A DNA stretch of 39,317 bases from an uncultured Clostridia bacterium (GCA_946648015.1 CAMPCZ010000004.1:1-39317), one strand, 5' to 3'. Positions 8,055-16,710 are shown, counted from the first letter of the stretch. Notes: a model not told the origin generated them from the sequence alone. Numbers and translations are program-made.

Positions 8055-8840
8055 ATGGAAAAGCATATCAGTTTCGGCAACGGATATAAGACGAGTTACC
8101 AAAGCAAACTCGACACCATCAAAGGCGTAGGATTCGACGGCGTTTTCTTCATCTTTGAGTGCGACCGCAATTTTTACGAAGCCAACCAATATGCCCAAAA
8201 GATCGGGCTAAAAATCGACAGTATGCACCTGCCCTACTTGGCTACCAACGATATTTGGCGCGAGGGAGAGGACGGCGACTATTTTACCGACCGACTGATA
8301 GCGGGCATACACTATGCCGGCAGTATGGGCATCAAAAACGCCGTAGCACACGTATCCAGTTCGCCCACGCCGCCTATGCACAACGATTTGGGGCTCAAAC
8401 GATTGGAAAAGGTAGTGGCGGTAGCGCAAAAGCGCAACGTGCGGTTTTGCCTCGAAAACACGCGTCGCAACGACTATCTCGATTGGGTGTTTGCCAATTT
8501 CAAAGACGCCGACTCGCTGGGTTTTTGCTTCGACTTTGGTCATACCAACGCCTTTACACACGATACGACCGACCCCAGATGGTTGCCCTATCTCGACAAA
8601 TTGACCTGCGTACATATGCACGACAACGACGGCACGGGCGATCAGCACCTGCTGCCCTTCGACGGCAATCTGAATTGGCAATACCTTATGCCCACCGTAT
8701 TCAAAACGCGGCGCGACGTGCCCCTTACACTGGAGTTTACCGACAACGCGCGCACGCTACACCCCTACTGGACCGAAAAGCATTTTCTGGCCGAAGCGAT
8801 CGATCGACTATCTGTGCTGGAACACCTCATCGACAAATAA
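8055..8840 (+). CDS. Sugar phosphate isomerase/epimerase-like TIM barrel (xylose isomerase-like, AP_endonuc_2 family)
   Basis: A cytoplasmic 261-aa protein of the normal length for this family. It opens with GYKTSYQSKLDTIKGVGFDGVFF, the first strand and helix of the barrel. Predicted divalent-metal ligands lie on successive strands: Glu in FCLENTRRN, Asp/His in FCFDFGHTNAF, His/Asp in VHMHDNDGTGDQH, and Glu in LTLEFTD. Members isomerise or epimerise sugars or sugar phosphates, or act on inositol derivatives; the substrate here is unknown. GAGG lies six bases before the ATG. It is apparently monocistronic, with a terminator 23 bases after the stop. Confidence 0.85.
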   Translation: MEKHISFGNGYKTSYQSKLDTIKGVGFDGVFFIFECDRNFYEANQYAQKIGLKIDSMHLPYLATNDIWREGEDGDYFTDRLIAGIHYAGSMGIKNAVAHVSSSPTPPMHNDLGLKRLEKVVAVAQKRNVRFCLENTRRNDYLDWVFANFKDADSLGFCFDFGHTNAFTHDTTDPRWLPYLDKLTCVHMHDNDGTGDQHLLPFDGNLNWQYLMPTVFKTRRDVPLTLEFTDNARTLHPYWTEKHFLAEAIDRLSVLEHLIDK

Positions 8841-8863
8841 CCTTTGCACCAATTATGCAAAAG

Positions 8864-8890
8864 AAATGGCCGCCTTTTTGGCGGCCATTT
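8864..8890. terminator. Bidirectional terminator between isomerase and potD
   Basis: AAATGGCCGCC-TTTTT-GGCGGCCATTT is a perfect 11-bp stem with A-rich and T-rich ends, between two convergent genes. Confidence 0.9.
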
Positions 8891-8909
8891 TGCTATCTTT
8901 CGCGTCGTA

Positions 8910-10124
8910 TTATTGCAATCTCGACCACATTCTACTGATATTCTCGTAGTCGGCTGCGTCAAAATCTTTCATGACCCCGCAACGGTTGAGCGTTTCGGCA
9001 GAGGGGAACATGGTTTCGATAAACATCTCTTTCCAACCCGGTTGGGTGCCCTCAAACATCTCATCGTCGGTGGTATAGGTCTCGTACAATTCGTCATAAG
9101 CCGCTTTGACGGGGCTGATGGCACCTGCATAATCGCTGTTAAGCAAAGCGATATCTTTGCGGCACAAGAAAGCCAAAAACTCGTTGGCGGCGTCCACGTT
9201 GACGGCGTATTTGTTGATGACGAAGGCGTCGATATACACGTTGCCGCCCTCTTTGGGCACTACATACCACATATTGCGATTGCCCTCTTGCTCTTTGCCG
9301 GCGGCGTCCTCATAGTCGTTCATCACGTAGCCGGCGTCGCACGACCACATCAATGCCACGGCGGGAGCGGTGGATTTGCCGGCGGCCATATCGAATTTGA
9401 CGTCGTCCACGTCCCACACACTGCCGGACTTGACCGATTTCAACAACGTTTCGGCCTTGTTCACGGTGGCTGGCGAAGCGTCCTCGAAGATGGCTTGTAC
9501 GGCCTCTTTTTGCTGCACACCCTCTAGGCCCGCCAACTCGTTGCGCGCATTGTAGATGCAAGCGGACACGTAGGTGTCGCGAATGGAATCTTTGAGCGAA
9601 CGTCTATTGACGAACTCGGTACCGTACAACGCCTCCCAGCTATCGATCTGCTTGCCGGTTTTGGTGATGTCGTACACCAAACCGAGGGTACCGTACATAT
9701 AGGGCACGGCGTACTTGAGTTGGGGGTCAAATTCGCGGGCAGTCTCCAAATATTCGGAACGGAACAAACCCTCTTGCTCCACGTCCAACACGTTCTTGTC
9801 CACGGGCAACAACAGTTCCTTTTTGATCAAGTATTCCACCATGTAGTCGGAGGGGCAAATGAGGTCGTAATCGGCATGACGCACCTCCACTTCGCGCTGA
9901 ATGTCCTCTACCGCCTCGAAGTCCTCGGCCATCACTTTGACGCGCTTGCCCGTTTTCTCCAAATAATAGGACTCGAATTCTTCAAAGATATCATAGTCCA
10001 TATACTCGCCGGGTAGATAGATCTTGAGTTGCTCCTCGCGGGGTACGTTGTTGCAGCTGGCGAAAACGACGGCAACAGAGGCCAACATTGCCACACACAG
10101 TACGATACAAACAATCTTTTTCAT
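8910..10124 (-). CDS. potD: Spermidine/putrescine ABC transporter, substrate-binding lipoprotein
   Basis: The extracytoplasmic polyamine-binding subunit, 404 aa, slightly longer than the usual 340-360. The signal peptide MKKIVCIVLCVAMLASVAVVFASC ends in a lipobox with Cys24 as the lipidation site. The mature part begins QLKIYLPGEYMDYDIFEEFE and continues through DYDLICPSDYMVEYLIKKELL, AVPYMYGTLGLVYD and WYVVPKEGGNVYIDAFVI, the recognisable PotD/PotF pattern; the Tyr/Trp/Asp cage residues fit amine binding. AAGGAG lies six bases before the ATG. It is the last gene of the pot operon, 44 bases after potC, and a strong terminator follows. Confidence 0.92.
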   Translation of the reverse strand: MKKIVCIVLCVAMLASVAVVFASCNNVPREEQLKIYLPGEYMDYDIFEEFESYYLEKTGKRVKVMAEDFEAVEDIQREVEVRHADYDLICPSDYMVEYLIKKELLLPVDKNVLDVEQEGLFRSEYLETAREFDPQLKYAVPYMYGTLGLVYDITKTGKQIDSWEALYGTEFVNRRSLKDSIRDTYVSACIYNARNELAGLEGVQQKEAVQAIFEDASPATVNKAETLLKSVKSGSVWDVDDVKFDMAAGKSTAPAVALMWSCDAGYVMNDYEDAAGKEQEGNRNMWYVVPKEGGNVYIDAFVINKYAVNVDAANEFLAFLCRKDIALLNSDYAGAISPVKAAYDELYETYTTDDEMFEGTQPGWKEMFIETMFPSAETLNRCGVMKDFDAADYENISRMWSRLQ

Positions 10125-10168
10125 CCTTATTCTCCTTATAATTTATAATGCAACGCCTTGGCGTCGGA

Positions 10169-10990
10169 TTACTTTTTGCGCGCTTCGTTTTGCAAGCGCT
10201 TGTTTTTGATGATGTTACCCACTATCAACACGCCCAATACCAAAACGAAGATGATGGTGGACAGCGCGCGAATATCGGGGTTGAGCTTGTTACGAAGGCC
10301 ATCATAGACAATGGTGGATATGGTATCCACGCCGGTGCCGTTGATATTGGTAACCACAAAGTCGTCCAACGACAAAGTGAACGCCAATGCAAATCCCGAT
10401 ACCATAGCGCCCGCGAGTTGGGGTAGCAACACGGTAATAAGGCTACGAATAGCCCCCGCGCCCAAGTCCATACTGGCCTCCAACAGGTTGGGGTTGAGTT
10501 GTTTGAGACGCGGGCTGACGGTCAAAATGACGTAGGGCGTGGTGATGACGGTATGCGCCACAATCAGCCACCCCAATCCGAAGTTGACGGGCAATTTGAC
10601 GGTGTCGCGCAAAAACAGCATCAGCAAGAAAAAGCCCATAGCCGTAACGATCTCGGCATTGACCACCGTTATTTGCGAGGCGGTGTCCACCGCGGTTTGC
10701 CAACGACGGCGCATATAATGTATGCCTACGGCGGCGGTAGTCCCCAACAAGGTGGCGATCAGGGCGGAAACCACGCCTACGACGATGGTGTTTTTGGTGG
10801 CAGTCAGCAACTTTTTATCTTCAAACAGATTGGCGTATTGCGAAAAGGTAAATTCGCCGAAAGTGTCGCCTGCGGAGCGCGCGCCGCTAAAGGAATACAC
10901 CATTATCAGGATCAAAGGCAGATAGATAGCCAACAATACCACTATGAGGATAGCCCAACGGGCAATAGTCCACATCGTACTCTTTTTCAT
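10169..10990 (-). CDS. potC: Spermidine/putrescine ABC transporter permease PotC
   Basis: A 273-aa membrane subunit with about six TM segments, starting WTIARWAILIVVLLAIYLPLILIMVYSF. The EAA-like loop LEASMDLGAGAIRSLITVLLPQLAGAM contacts the ATPase. FTLSLDDFVVTNINGTGVDTIS is a strong PotC/YdcV-type signature. The ATG overlaps the potB stop as ATGA, and AGGAGG lies nine bases upstream, so translation is coupled. The Lys/Arg-rich C-terminus is cytoplasmic. Confidence 0.93.
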   Translation of the reverse strand: MKKSTMWTIARWAILIVVLLAIYLPLILIMVYSFSGARSAGDTFGEFTFSQYANLFEDKKLLTATKNTIVVGVVSALIATLLGTTAAVGIHYMRRRWQTAVDTASQITVVNAEIVTAMGFFLLMLFLRDTVKLPVNFGLGWLIVAHTVITTPYVILTVSPRLKQLNPNLLEASMDLGAGAIRSLITVLLPQLAGAMVSGFALAFTLSLDDFVVTNINGTGVDTISTIVYDGLRNKLNPDIRALSTIIFVLVLGVLIVGNIIKNKRLQNEARKK

Positions 10991-11793
10991 GCGACTTTAC
11001 CTCCTTTGGGCGCCTTTGCCGTGCGGCGGGATAGCAAATTGGTCACCACCATTACGATGAGCACCAACACCAGCAGCACAAAGGATAGCGCCGAACCGAC
11101 GCCATAGGAGCGCTGGTGAAACAAACTGGCGATTTTGGCGCCTATGACGGTGGTATCGGCGTCGCCCATCGTCTTGGTGATGGCATAACTACTGAATACG
11201 GGCATAAACACCATGCTTATACCGCTGACCACTCCGGGAACGGACAAAGGCAACGTTACGCGGAAAAACGTGCGCACGGGGCCTGCGCCCAAATCGGCGG
11301 AAGCCTCTACGTAACTCTTGTCCAAATTGCTCAGCACCGTGTAGATGGGCAATAACATATAGGGGAAGAAGTCGTATACGATGCCCACTACGGCAGCGAA
11401 ATACCCCTTGCCTATGCCCATCATCTCCAATAGCGACTTCAATGCAAATACGCGCAGTACGAAGTTGATCCACATAGGTATGATAAACAGCAAGGACAAT
11501 ATAGCCCATTTGTTGAAAGGTTTGGACGCCAACACGTAGGCCACCGGATAGGCAAGCAACAGGCAAATACCGGTAGACAGCGCGGCGATGCCCACCGTCT
11601 GCAACAGTTGCATCACGTTCTGTTTTTCGGTAAACACTTCGCGAAAATTGGCAAAGGTAAACCCGCCGTCTTGTCCGCGAAACGCGTAGACGAGCACCAG
11701 CACCAACGGCGCGATAACGAATACCAGCGTTACCGCAAGGTACGGAAACGAAAACGCCGTGGGGCGAAATACCTTGTTTCTATTTCTCTTCAT
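10987..11793 (-). CDS. potB: Spermidine/putrescine ABC transporter permease PotB
   Basis: A 268-aa membrane subunit of the polyamine importer. TM1 is AFSFPYLAVTLVFVIAPLVLVLVYAF; the EAA-like loop YVEASADLGAGPVRTFFRVTLPLSVPGV and MPVFSSYAITKTMGD are typical PotB/PotH features. The ORF track begins at 11823, but GAGGAG lies eight bases before the internal ATG at 11793, whose product MKRNRNKVFRP is a normal cytoplasmic N-terminus; 11793 is therefore chosen. This start overlaps the end of potA by 14 bases. PotB and PotC form the heterodimeric channel. Confidence 0.92.
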   Translation of the reverse strand: MKRNRNKVFRPTAFSFPYLAVTLVFVIAPLVLVLVYAFRGQDGGFTFANFREVFTEKQNVMQLLQTVGIAALSTGICLLLAYPVAYVLASKPFNKWAILSLLFIIPMWINFVLRVFALKSLLEMMGIGKGYFAAVVGIVYDFFPYMLLPIYTVLSNLDKSYVEASADLGAGPVRTFFRVTLPLSVPGVVSGISMVFMPVFSSYAITKTMGDADTTVIGAKIASLFHQRSYGVGSALSFVLLVLVLIVMVVTNLLSRRTAKAPKGGKVA

Positions 11794-13318
11794 CGGCGGT
11801 CTCCTCGGGGGCAACGTAGGCATCCACCAGCACTTTGGCAGGGTCGATCTTGATGCCTACACGGTCGTCCATATCCCACTCGTCGGCGGTATCTACGTAG
11901 AAATCCTCGTAGGTATCGGTGATCACCTGCACTTGGTAGTAGGTGCCTTTGTACACGCTCTGCGCTACTCTTGCGCCGATAACGCCGTCCTCTTCGTCAT
12001 CGGTGAGTTCCACCGCGTTGAAGGGGATTTGCACCACAACTTCGTCGCCTTTTTCAAATCCTTGTGCGGGTATCTCCCAATCGCCTTCGGCAAAGCAAAT
12101 CGTCTCTTCGTCATATACGTAGCCCACAAACTTGTTGATGGTGATCAACTTCTTCATAATATGGATGCTATCGGGCGCAATGGTAAGGGATACGGCAGCG
12201 CCTTTTTGAAACTCCACCTGATTTTGCACGGTAAACTCATAGTCGCCGGCCTTCACTTCCATCTCGTAATAGGTGCCCTTAAACACCACCGTCAGCACTT
12301 CACCGTCAAAGTGCCCCTGCCCCGGCCCTGCCGATATGCCGATATCTTCGGGGCGAATGATAACGTCCACGCGCTCGTTCTTCTCAAAGCCTTTGTCCAC
12401 GCAGGCAAGGGTCTTGCCCAAAAAGCGAATGGTATAATCCTTTTCCATAATGCCCGTCAAAATGTTGCTCTCGCCAATGAAGTCGGCGACAAAAGCGTTT
12501 TGCGGCTCGTCGTATATCTTTTTGGGTTGCGCCACTTGTTGTATAATACCGTCGTTCATCACGACGACCACGTCGCTCATCGTCAAGGCTTCTTCTTGGT
12601 CGTGCGTAACGAATATGAAAGTGATGCCCAATTCTTCGTGCATCTTTTTCAATTCTATCTGCATCTCTTTGCGCATTTTGAGGTCCAGCGCACCCAAAGG
12701 CTCGTCCAACAGCAGCACCTTCGGTTCGCACACCAGCGCGCGAGCAATGGCCACGCGCTGTTGTTGCCCGCCCGAAAGGCTATTGACGTCGCGATGGCCG
12801 TAGTCCTCCAAGCCCACCAATTTGAGGGCACGATTCACTTTGTCGGCAATCTCGCTTTTGGTCAACTTGCGCGTTGCTTCTACGCTGACTTTTACGCGCT
12901 CGCGGCGTACTTTTCCGTCTACCACCGTCTGTTTGGTAACGTACCGCTCTTTTGCGGGTTTGGTAGGATCGGCTATGCGTTTCAGTTTGAGGCCAAACGC
13001 TATATTTTTGAAGACGTTGAGATGGGGGAAAAGCGCGTATTTTTGAAACACGGTGTTGACGGGACGTTTGTAGGGCGGTATAGACGACATAGGCACGCCG
13101 CCGATATAGATCTCGCCCGAGGTGGGCGTCTCAAAGCCCGCTATCATACGCAAAAGCGTTGTCTTTCCGCAACCGGAAGGGCCCAGCAAGGTGACGAATT
13201 GCCCGCGTCGAATGGAGAGGGACAAGTCCTTGACGACGGCTTTGCCGTCAAACGACTTGGACACGTTTTTCAATTCGATGATCTTTTCAAAATCGTTCGT
13301 TTTATCATTGGCAGCCAT
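11780..13318 (-). CDS. potA: Spermidine/putrescine ABC transporter ATPase PotA with helical insert and two TOBE-like units
   Basis: The ATPase of the polyamine importer. Walker A GPSGCGKTT at 46-54, Q92 in the Q-loop, signature LSGGQ at 181-185, Walker B VLLLDEP at 201-207 and H239 are intact. It is 512 aa against about 350-380 for typical PotA. Two causes are visible: a basic insert at about 113-150 in the helical subdomain, and a C-terminal regulatory region holding two related units. The first (about 312-389) includes VVFKGTYYEMEV, the second (about 420-502) SVYKGTYYQVQV, each preceded by an FEK-rich strand. AGGAGA lies six bases before the ATG. It starts ten bases after the XRE-cupin regulator gene. 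Confidence 0.93.
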   Translation of the reverse strand: MAANDKTNDFEKIIELKNVSKSFDGKAVVKDLSLSIRRGQFVTLLGPSGCGKTTLLRMIAGFETPTSGEIYIGGVPMSSIPPYKRPVNTVFQKYALFPHLNVFKNIAFGLKLKRIADPTKPAKERYVTKQTVVDGKVRRERVKVSVEATRKLTKSEIADKVNRALKLVGLEDYGHRDVNSLSGGQQQRVAIARALVCEPKVLLLDEPLGALDLKMRKEMQIELKKMHEELGITFIFVTHDQEEALTMSDVVVVMNDGIIQQVAQPKKIYDEPQNAFVADFIGESNILTGIMEKDYTIRFLGKTLACVDKGFEKNERVDVIIRPEDIGISAGPGQGHFDGEVLTVVFKGTYYEMEVKAGDYEFTVQNQVEFQKGAAVSLTIAPDSIHIMKKLITINKFVGYVYDEETICFAEGDWEIPAQGFEKGDEVVVQIPFNAVELTDDEEDGVIGARVAQSVYKGTYYQVQVITDTYEDFYVDTADEWDMDDRVGIKIDPAKVLVDAYVAPEETADEEK

Positions 13319-13327
13319 ACTTTTCTC

Positions 13328-13861
13328 CTAAAAATTGCTGGGCGTTGCCACCCAAATGATTTTGCAATCCTTTGCTCCCACGTTGACTATGCGATGCTCC
13401 TTGTCGCCCAACAAATAGAAGGCGTCCCCTTTTTTTGCTTTGTAGGTGTAGTCGCCTACCGTTATCATGATTTTGCCTTCCAGCACGTACCCGAATTCTT
13501 CGCCCTCGAATGGGTAACGCACGTCGCTGCTACCATTGACAGGCAACGTCAGTATAATGGGCTCCATCTCGTTCTTTTGACTGTTGGGTATAAGCCAAGT
13601 AATGGTTCCGTCGCCGTTGGTCGACTCGAAAAAGTCGTTTTTGTCAAACACTACTTGCTCCTCTTTTTGCTCCGCAAAAAACTGTTGCAACGATATTCCC
13701 AACACGTTGAGTATGTCTATGAGCGTGGCGATAGAAGGACTGCTCACGTCGTTTTCCAACTGCGAGATGTACCCTTTGGTCAACTCGCACCGCGAGGCAA
13801 GCTCCTCTTGCGTCAAGCCGCGCTGCAAGCGGTATTCGCGAATTTTGGGCCCAATATCCAT
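13328..13861 (-). CDS. XRE-family HTH regulator with C-terminal cupin, probable polyamine-responsive regulator of potABCD
   Basis: A 177-aa two-domain regulator. Residues 6-62 are an XRE/lambda-Cro type helix-turn-helix (REYRLQRGLTQEELASRCELTKGYISQLE). Residues about 100-172 are a single cupin (YPFEGEEFGYVLEGKIMITVGDYTYKAKKGDAFYLLGDKEHRIVNVG), the layout of PuuR-like regulators in which the cupin senses a small ligand. It is the promoter-proximal gene of the pot operon with ten bases to potA, so it probably controls its own operon in response to polyamines; this is inferred from position. AAGGAG lies seven bases before the ATG. Activator or repressor mode cannot be told from sequence, but the palindromes around the promoter suggest repression. 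Confidence 0.88.
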   Translation of the reverse strand: MDIGPKIREYRLQRGLTQEELASRCELTKGYISQLENDVSSPSIATLIDILNVLGISLQQFFAEQKEEQVVFDKNDFFESTNGDGTITWLIPNSQKNEMEPIILTLPVNGSSDVRYPFEGEEFGYVLEGKIMITVGDYTYKAKKGDAFYLLGDKEHRIVNVGAKDCKIIWVATPSNF

Positions 13862-13873
13862 ATACTCTCCTTA

Positions 13874-13887
13874 GGGAAACTATTCCC
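13874..13887. promoter_or_regulatory. Palindrome GGGAA-N4-TTCCC in pot operon leader, candidate operator
   Basis: The inverted repeat lies between the predicted transcription start (about 13897) and the ribosome binding site of the XRE-cupin gene. It could be an operator half-site pair or a small leader hairpin. Confidence 0.4.
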
Positions 13888-13903
13888 CTTGTATAATAGT
13901 TAG

Positions 13904-13932
13904 ATTATATGGTTCAGGATTAGCAATGTCAA
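13904..13932 (-). promoter_or_regulatory. Consensus sigma-A promoter of the pot operon
   Basis: On the minus strand TTGACA, 17-base spacer, TATAAT: a perfect match to both hexamers with ideal spacing. Such a strong promoter upstream of an autoregulator fits a repressed operon. Confidence 0.88.
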
Positions 13933-13967
13933 TATTTTTTATTAAAAATACTAAACTTGCATAATTC

Positions 13968-13980
13968 TTAGTGTCACTAA
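13968..13980. promoter_or_regulatory. Palindrome TTAGTG-T-CACTAA, candidate XRE operator
   Basis: A perfect 6-1-6 inverted repeat in the divergent intergenic region, about 35 bases upstream of the pot -35 box. The right half plus flank, CACTAAACTT, is echoed by TACTAAACTT at about 13949-13958. The region between the two divergent genes (13862-14075) is AT-rich and holds no ORF. Confidence 0.45.
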
Positions 13981-14075
13981 ACTTTTTGTTTTATATCCTT
14001 TACTTCGTCTACAAGTTGCATACAATGGACGTATTGGGGGCATACTTTCAGTAATCAAACAAAAAGGAGATTATT

Positions 14076-14585
14076 ATGAGCGAACAAACCGTCAAAACCA
14101 GCAAAACCGACTGCACCACTTCGTCGTGTCAAGATCAATACGGCGGCCACGTGTCGGTCAAGGCCGAAAAAGTGATGTTGCACGATATGGTCAAAACCGC
14201 CGTAATGGGCGTGCAAGCCATCGACGTTGTAGAGGAATACATCTACAACCAAGAGTTCAAAAGTTTCGTTGTCCACCAAAAGGATCAATACCGACATTTC
14301 AGCACTTTGGTCAACGACTATATGCGCGAGCACGGCATCGAAGAGGACTTCTACTCCTCGGTGGAGCAAGCCATCAACAAAGGTATGCTCAAAATGGGTG
14401 CATTGGGCACCAATTCGGACAGCCGCGTGGCCGAACAACTGATCAAAGGCAGCAATATGGGTCTCGACACCCTATCCAAAAACATCAACAATCCCAAAGG
14501 TATCTCGGTAGAGTTGATGGACATTGCCAAAGACTTCGTTACCTTTATGGGCGACAGTCTCCAAGAACTGCGCAAATGGCTGTGA
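14076..14585 (+). CDS. Small helical protein of unknown function (possible ferritin-like/DUF2383-type bundle)
   Basis: A 169-aa soluble protein with no signal peptide. The first 25 residues are polar and include CTTSSC. The rest reads as four amphipathic helices: about 30-70, 72-95, 97-130 and 145-169. The stretch SRVAEQLIKGSNMGLDTLSKNINN resembles a group of small clostridial proteins with an AE-x-I-x-GS-x-MG pattern that I associate with ferritin-like/DUF2383 helical bundles, but no ExxH iron ligands are evident and I cannot name a function. AAGGAG lies seven bases before the ATG. It is transcribed divergently from the polyamine regulator and may share its operators. A weak -10 (TACAAT, 14021-14026) lies upstream. 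A terminator follows. Confidence 0.75.
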   Translation: MSEQTVKTSKTDCTTSSCQDQYGGHVSVKAEKVMLHDMVKTAVMGVQAIDVVEEYIYNQEFKSFVVHQKDQYRHFSTLVNDYMREHGIEEDFYSSVEQAINKGMLKMGALGTNSDSRVAEQLIKGSNMGLDTLSKNINNPKGISVELMDIAKDFVTFMGDSLQELRKWL

Positions 14586-14630
14586 TAAAAGGTGATTTGT
14601 CAATTCAAGTGCAACACCGCACAAAAAAAA

Positions 14631-14656
14631 ACCAACGGCACTTCCGTTGGTCTTTT
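14631..14656. terminator. Bidirectional terminator between helical-protein gene and V-ATPase operon
   Basis: ACCAACGG-CACTT-CCGTTGGT forms an 8-bp stem, preceded by A8 and followed by CTTTTT. It serves the plus-strand gene and, through the A8 tract, the minus-strand ATPase operon. Confidence 0.88.
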
Positions 14657-14658
14657 TA

Positions 14659-14693
14659 TTAGCTCTTGGTTTGCCGGTTAGCTTTTGGTTTGC
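14659..14693. repeat. Two tandem copies of a 16-base sequence with 19-base period
   Basis: TTAGCTCTTGGTTTGC and TTAGCTTTTGGTTTGC differ at one base and are separated by CGG. The second copy runs into the ntpD stop codon, so this looks like a small local duplication of the operon's 3' end. Confidence 0.7.
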
Positions 14694-15328
14694 TAATCGT
14701 TTCTGTCGGCGATCATGCTCTTCACTTTCATCAGCCTTGTGATAGAGGCGCGTTCGTTTTCGTCCAATTTTCCCTTGATATAGTGGATGGTCTCCTCTAT
14801 TTGGGGTATCATCACGTACTCCAATGCGTTGACGCGGCGTTTGTTGCGTTCTATCTCGATGGCAAGCATGGCGGTGGTTTTTTCGACCTCGGCCAGCGTC
14901 AACAACTTGCGCACCAATTCACCTATGCGCTTCACAGAATAGTCGGCCTCGCTGGTAACGTCGGCGAAAGAATAGGGATAGGCGTTGCCCGCCCCGCTCT
15001 CCACCACCTTGATTTCGGGCACTTCTACGCTCATCACGTTTTGCACGCCATAGGTGGCCTTGATACTTTCGGTCGGCATCGAAAACGCCTTTTCCATAGC
15101 GTCAGGCTCCATCAAACCGGCAGCCAAACTGAACTCTTTGAGGCAATCGGCCAATTCTTTCTCCAACTCGTCGCGCAGCTTTTTGTTCTCCTTGATGAGT
15201 ATGCTGAAGCGGCGGATCATTTCGTCCGATTTATCCTTGAGCAACTTGTGGCCGCGTACGGCGGTCGCCAATCTTGCTTTGAGTTTTTTCAACTCCATTC
15301 GTGTGGGGTTGACGTTGAGTCTTGCCAT
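14693..15328 (-). CDS. ntpD: V/A-type ATPase subunit D (central stalk)
   Basis: The 211-aa rotor-shaft subunit that joins the catalytic A3B3 head to the membrane ring. It starts MARLNVNPTRMELKKLKARLATAVRGHKLLKDKSDEM, the conserved N-terminal coiled-coil of ATP-D proteins, and ends with a second long helix. Length is normal. It is the last gene of the operon, two bases after ntpB; AAGGAG lies seven bases before the ATG, within the ntpB end region. A terminator follows. Confidence 0.95.
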   Translation of the reverse strand: MARLNVNPTRMELKKLKARLATAVRGHKLLKDKSDEMIRRFSILIKENKKLRDELEKELADCLKEFSLAAGLMEPDAMEKAFSMPTESIKATYGVQNVMSVEVPEIKVVESGAGNAYPYSFADVTSEADYSVKRIGELVRKLLTLAEVEKTTAMLAIEIERNKRRVNALEYVMIPQIEETIHYIKGKLDENERASITRLMKVKSMIADRND

Positions 15329-15330
15329 AC

Positions 15331-16710
15331 TTACTCCTTATTGCCGTCCAAATACTTGGAAATGTACGCCTCTTTGATACGTTTCAACTCGCTTCTCGGC
15401 AATATGCGCAACAAATCCCACCCCAAATCGAGGGTTTCCTCGATGGTGCGATTGGTCGTAAACCCTTGTGATACGTATCTACGCTCGAACTCCTCGGCAA
15501 ACTTGGCGTACAACTTGTCGGTGGCGGTAAGGGCGGCGTCGCCCAAAATGGCCGACAGCTCTTTGCACTCTTTGCCCTTGGCATAGGCGGCAAACAACTG
15601 GTTCATCGTGTCCGCATGATCCTCACGCGTTTTGTTTTTGCCTATACCTTTGTCTTTCAGACGGCTAAGCGAAGGCAACACGTCGATGGGGGGCGTCACG
15701 CCTCTCTTGTGCAACTCGCGCGACAAAATGATCTGTCCCTCGGTGATATAGCCCGTCAAGTCGGGGATAGGGTGCGTTTTATCGTCCTCGGGCATGGTCA
15801 ATATAGGAATTTGGGTGATAGAACCCTCTTTGCCCTTGATACGCCCGGCACGCTCGTACATACAAGCAAGGTCGGTATACAAATAGCCGGGGTAACCACG
15901 GCGACCGGGCACCTCTTTACGAGCGGCGGATACTTCGCGCAATGCCTCAGCATAGTTGGTGATATCGGTCAATATAACCAACACGTGCATGCCCTTTTCA
16001 AACGCCAAATACTCGGCGCAAGTCAGGGCTACCTTGGGGGTTGCAATACGCTCTATAGCGGGGTCGTTGGCCAAGTTGGTAAACAACACGGTGCGCTCGA
16101 TGGCGCCCGTTTTGCGGAAGTCGGAGATGAAATAGTCGGCCTCCTCGTAGGTGATACCGATGGCGGCAAAGACCACGGCGAATTTGCTATCCGAATTGAG
16201 CACTTTGGCTTGGCGCGCTATTTGCGCTGCCAACTCGGCGTGCGGCAAACCGCTCATAGAAAACACGGGCAATTTTTGACCGCGCACCAAGGTATTAAGT
16301 CCGTCTATGGCCGAAATACCCGTTTGGATAAATTCGTTGGGGTAGTCGCGGCTGGCGGGATTGATGGGCGAGCCGTTGATCGACAAACGCATCTCGGGAA
16401 TGATGGCTGCACCGCCATCGCGGGGTTTGCCCATACCGTCGAACACGCGGCCCAACATATCCTCGGACACATCCAAGGTTTGGCTATGACCCAAAAAGCG
16501 TGCGCGCGAAGAGGAAATTTTGAGGCCTTGCGTATTCTCGAACAACTGCACCACGGCCTTGTCGTCGCGCACTTCGAGCACCTTGCCACGGCGAATGCTG
16601 CCGTCCTCTTGCAATATCTCGACCAACTCGTCGTACTTGACTCCTTCTACGCCCTCTACGAGCATCAAAGGCCCTACGACCTCTTTGATGGTTTTGTATT
16701 CCTTATACAT
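15331..16710 (-). CDS. ntpB: V/A-type ATPase subunit B (regulatory nucleotide-binding subunit)
   Basis: The 459-aa non-catalytic head subunit, alternating with A in the hexamer. It begins [32 protein letters not shown]. The degenerate P-loop region is [18 protein letters not shown], as is normal for subunit B, which lacks a true Walker A. The conserved [22 protein letters not shown] and [18 protein letters not shown] are also present. The start overlaps the end of ntpA by eight bases. Length is normal. Confidence 0.97.
   Translation of the reverse strand: MYKEYKTIKEVVGPLMLVEGVEGVKYDELVEILQEDGSIRRGKVLEVRDDKAVVQLFENTQGLKISSSRARFLGHSQTLDVSEDMLGRVFDGMGKPRDGGAAIIPEMRLSINGSPINPASRDYPNEFIQTGISAIDGLNTLVRGQKLPVFSMSGLPHAELAAQIARQAKVLNSDSKFAVVFAAIGITYEEADYFISDFRKTGAIERTVLFTNLANDPAIERIATPKVALTCAEYLAFEKGMHVLVILTDITNYAEALREVSAARKEVPGRRGYPGYLYTDLACMYERAGRIKGKEGSITQIPILTMPEDDKTHPIPDLTGYITEGQIILSRELHKRGVTPPIDVLPSLSRLKDKGIGKNKTREDHADTMNQLFAAYAKGKECKELSAILGDAALTATDKLYAKFAEEFERRYVSQGFTTNRTIEETLDLGWDLLRILPRSELKRIKEAYISKYLDGNKE

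Noticed and set aside
13892-13897. Plus-strand TATAAT as promoter for the gene at 14076
   Set aside because: It would give a leader of about 170 bases and has no -35; the minus-strand promoter explains the local sequence better.
11759-13903. A 714-codon plus-strand ORF
   Set aside because: It lies antisense to potA and the XRE-cupin gene, has no domain pattern, and is rich in His/Val/Phe as expected for a shadow frame.
14666-15586. A 306-codon plus-strand ORF
   Set aside because: It is antisense to ntpD and ntpB and has no recognisable features.
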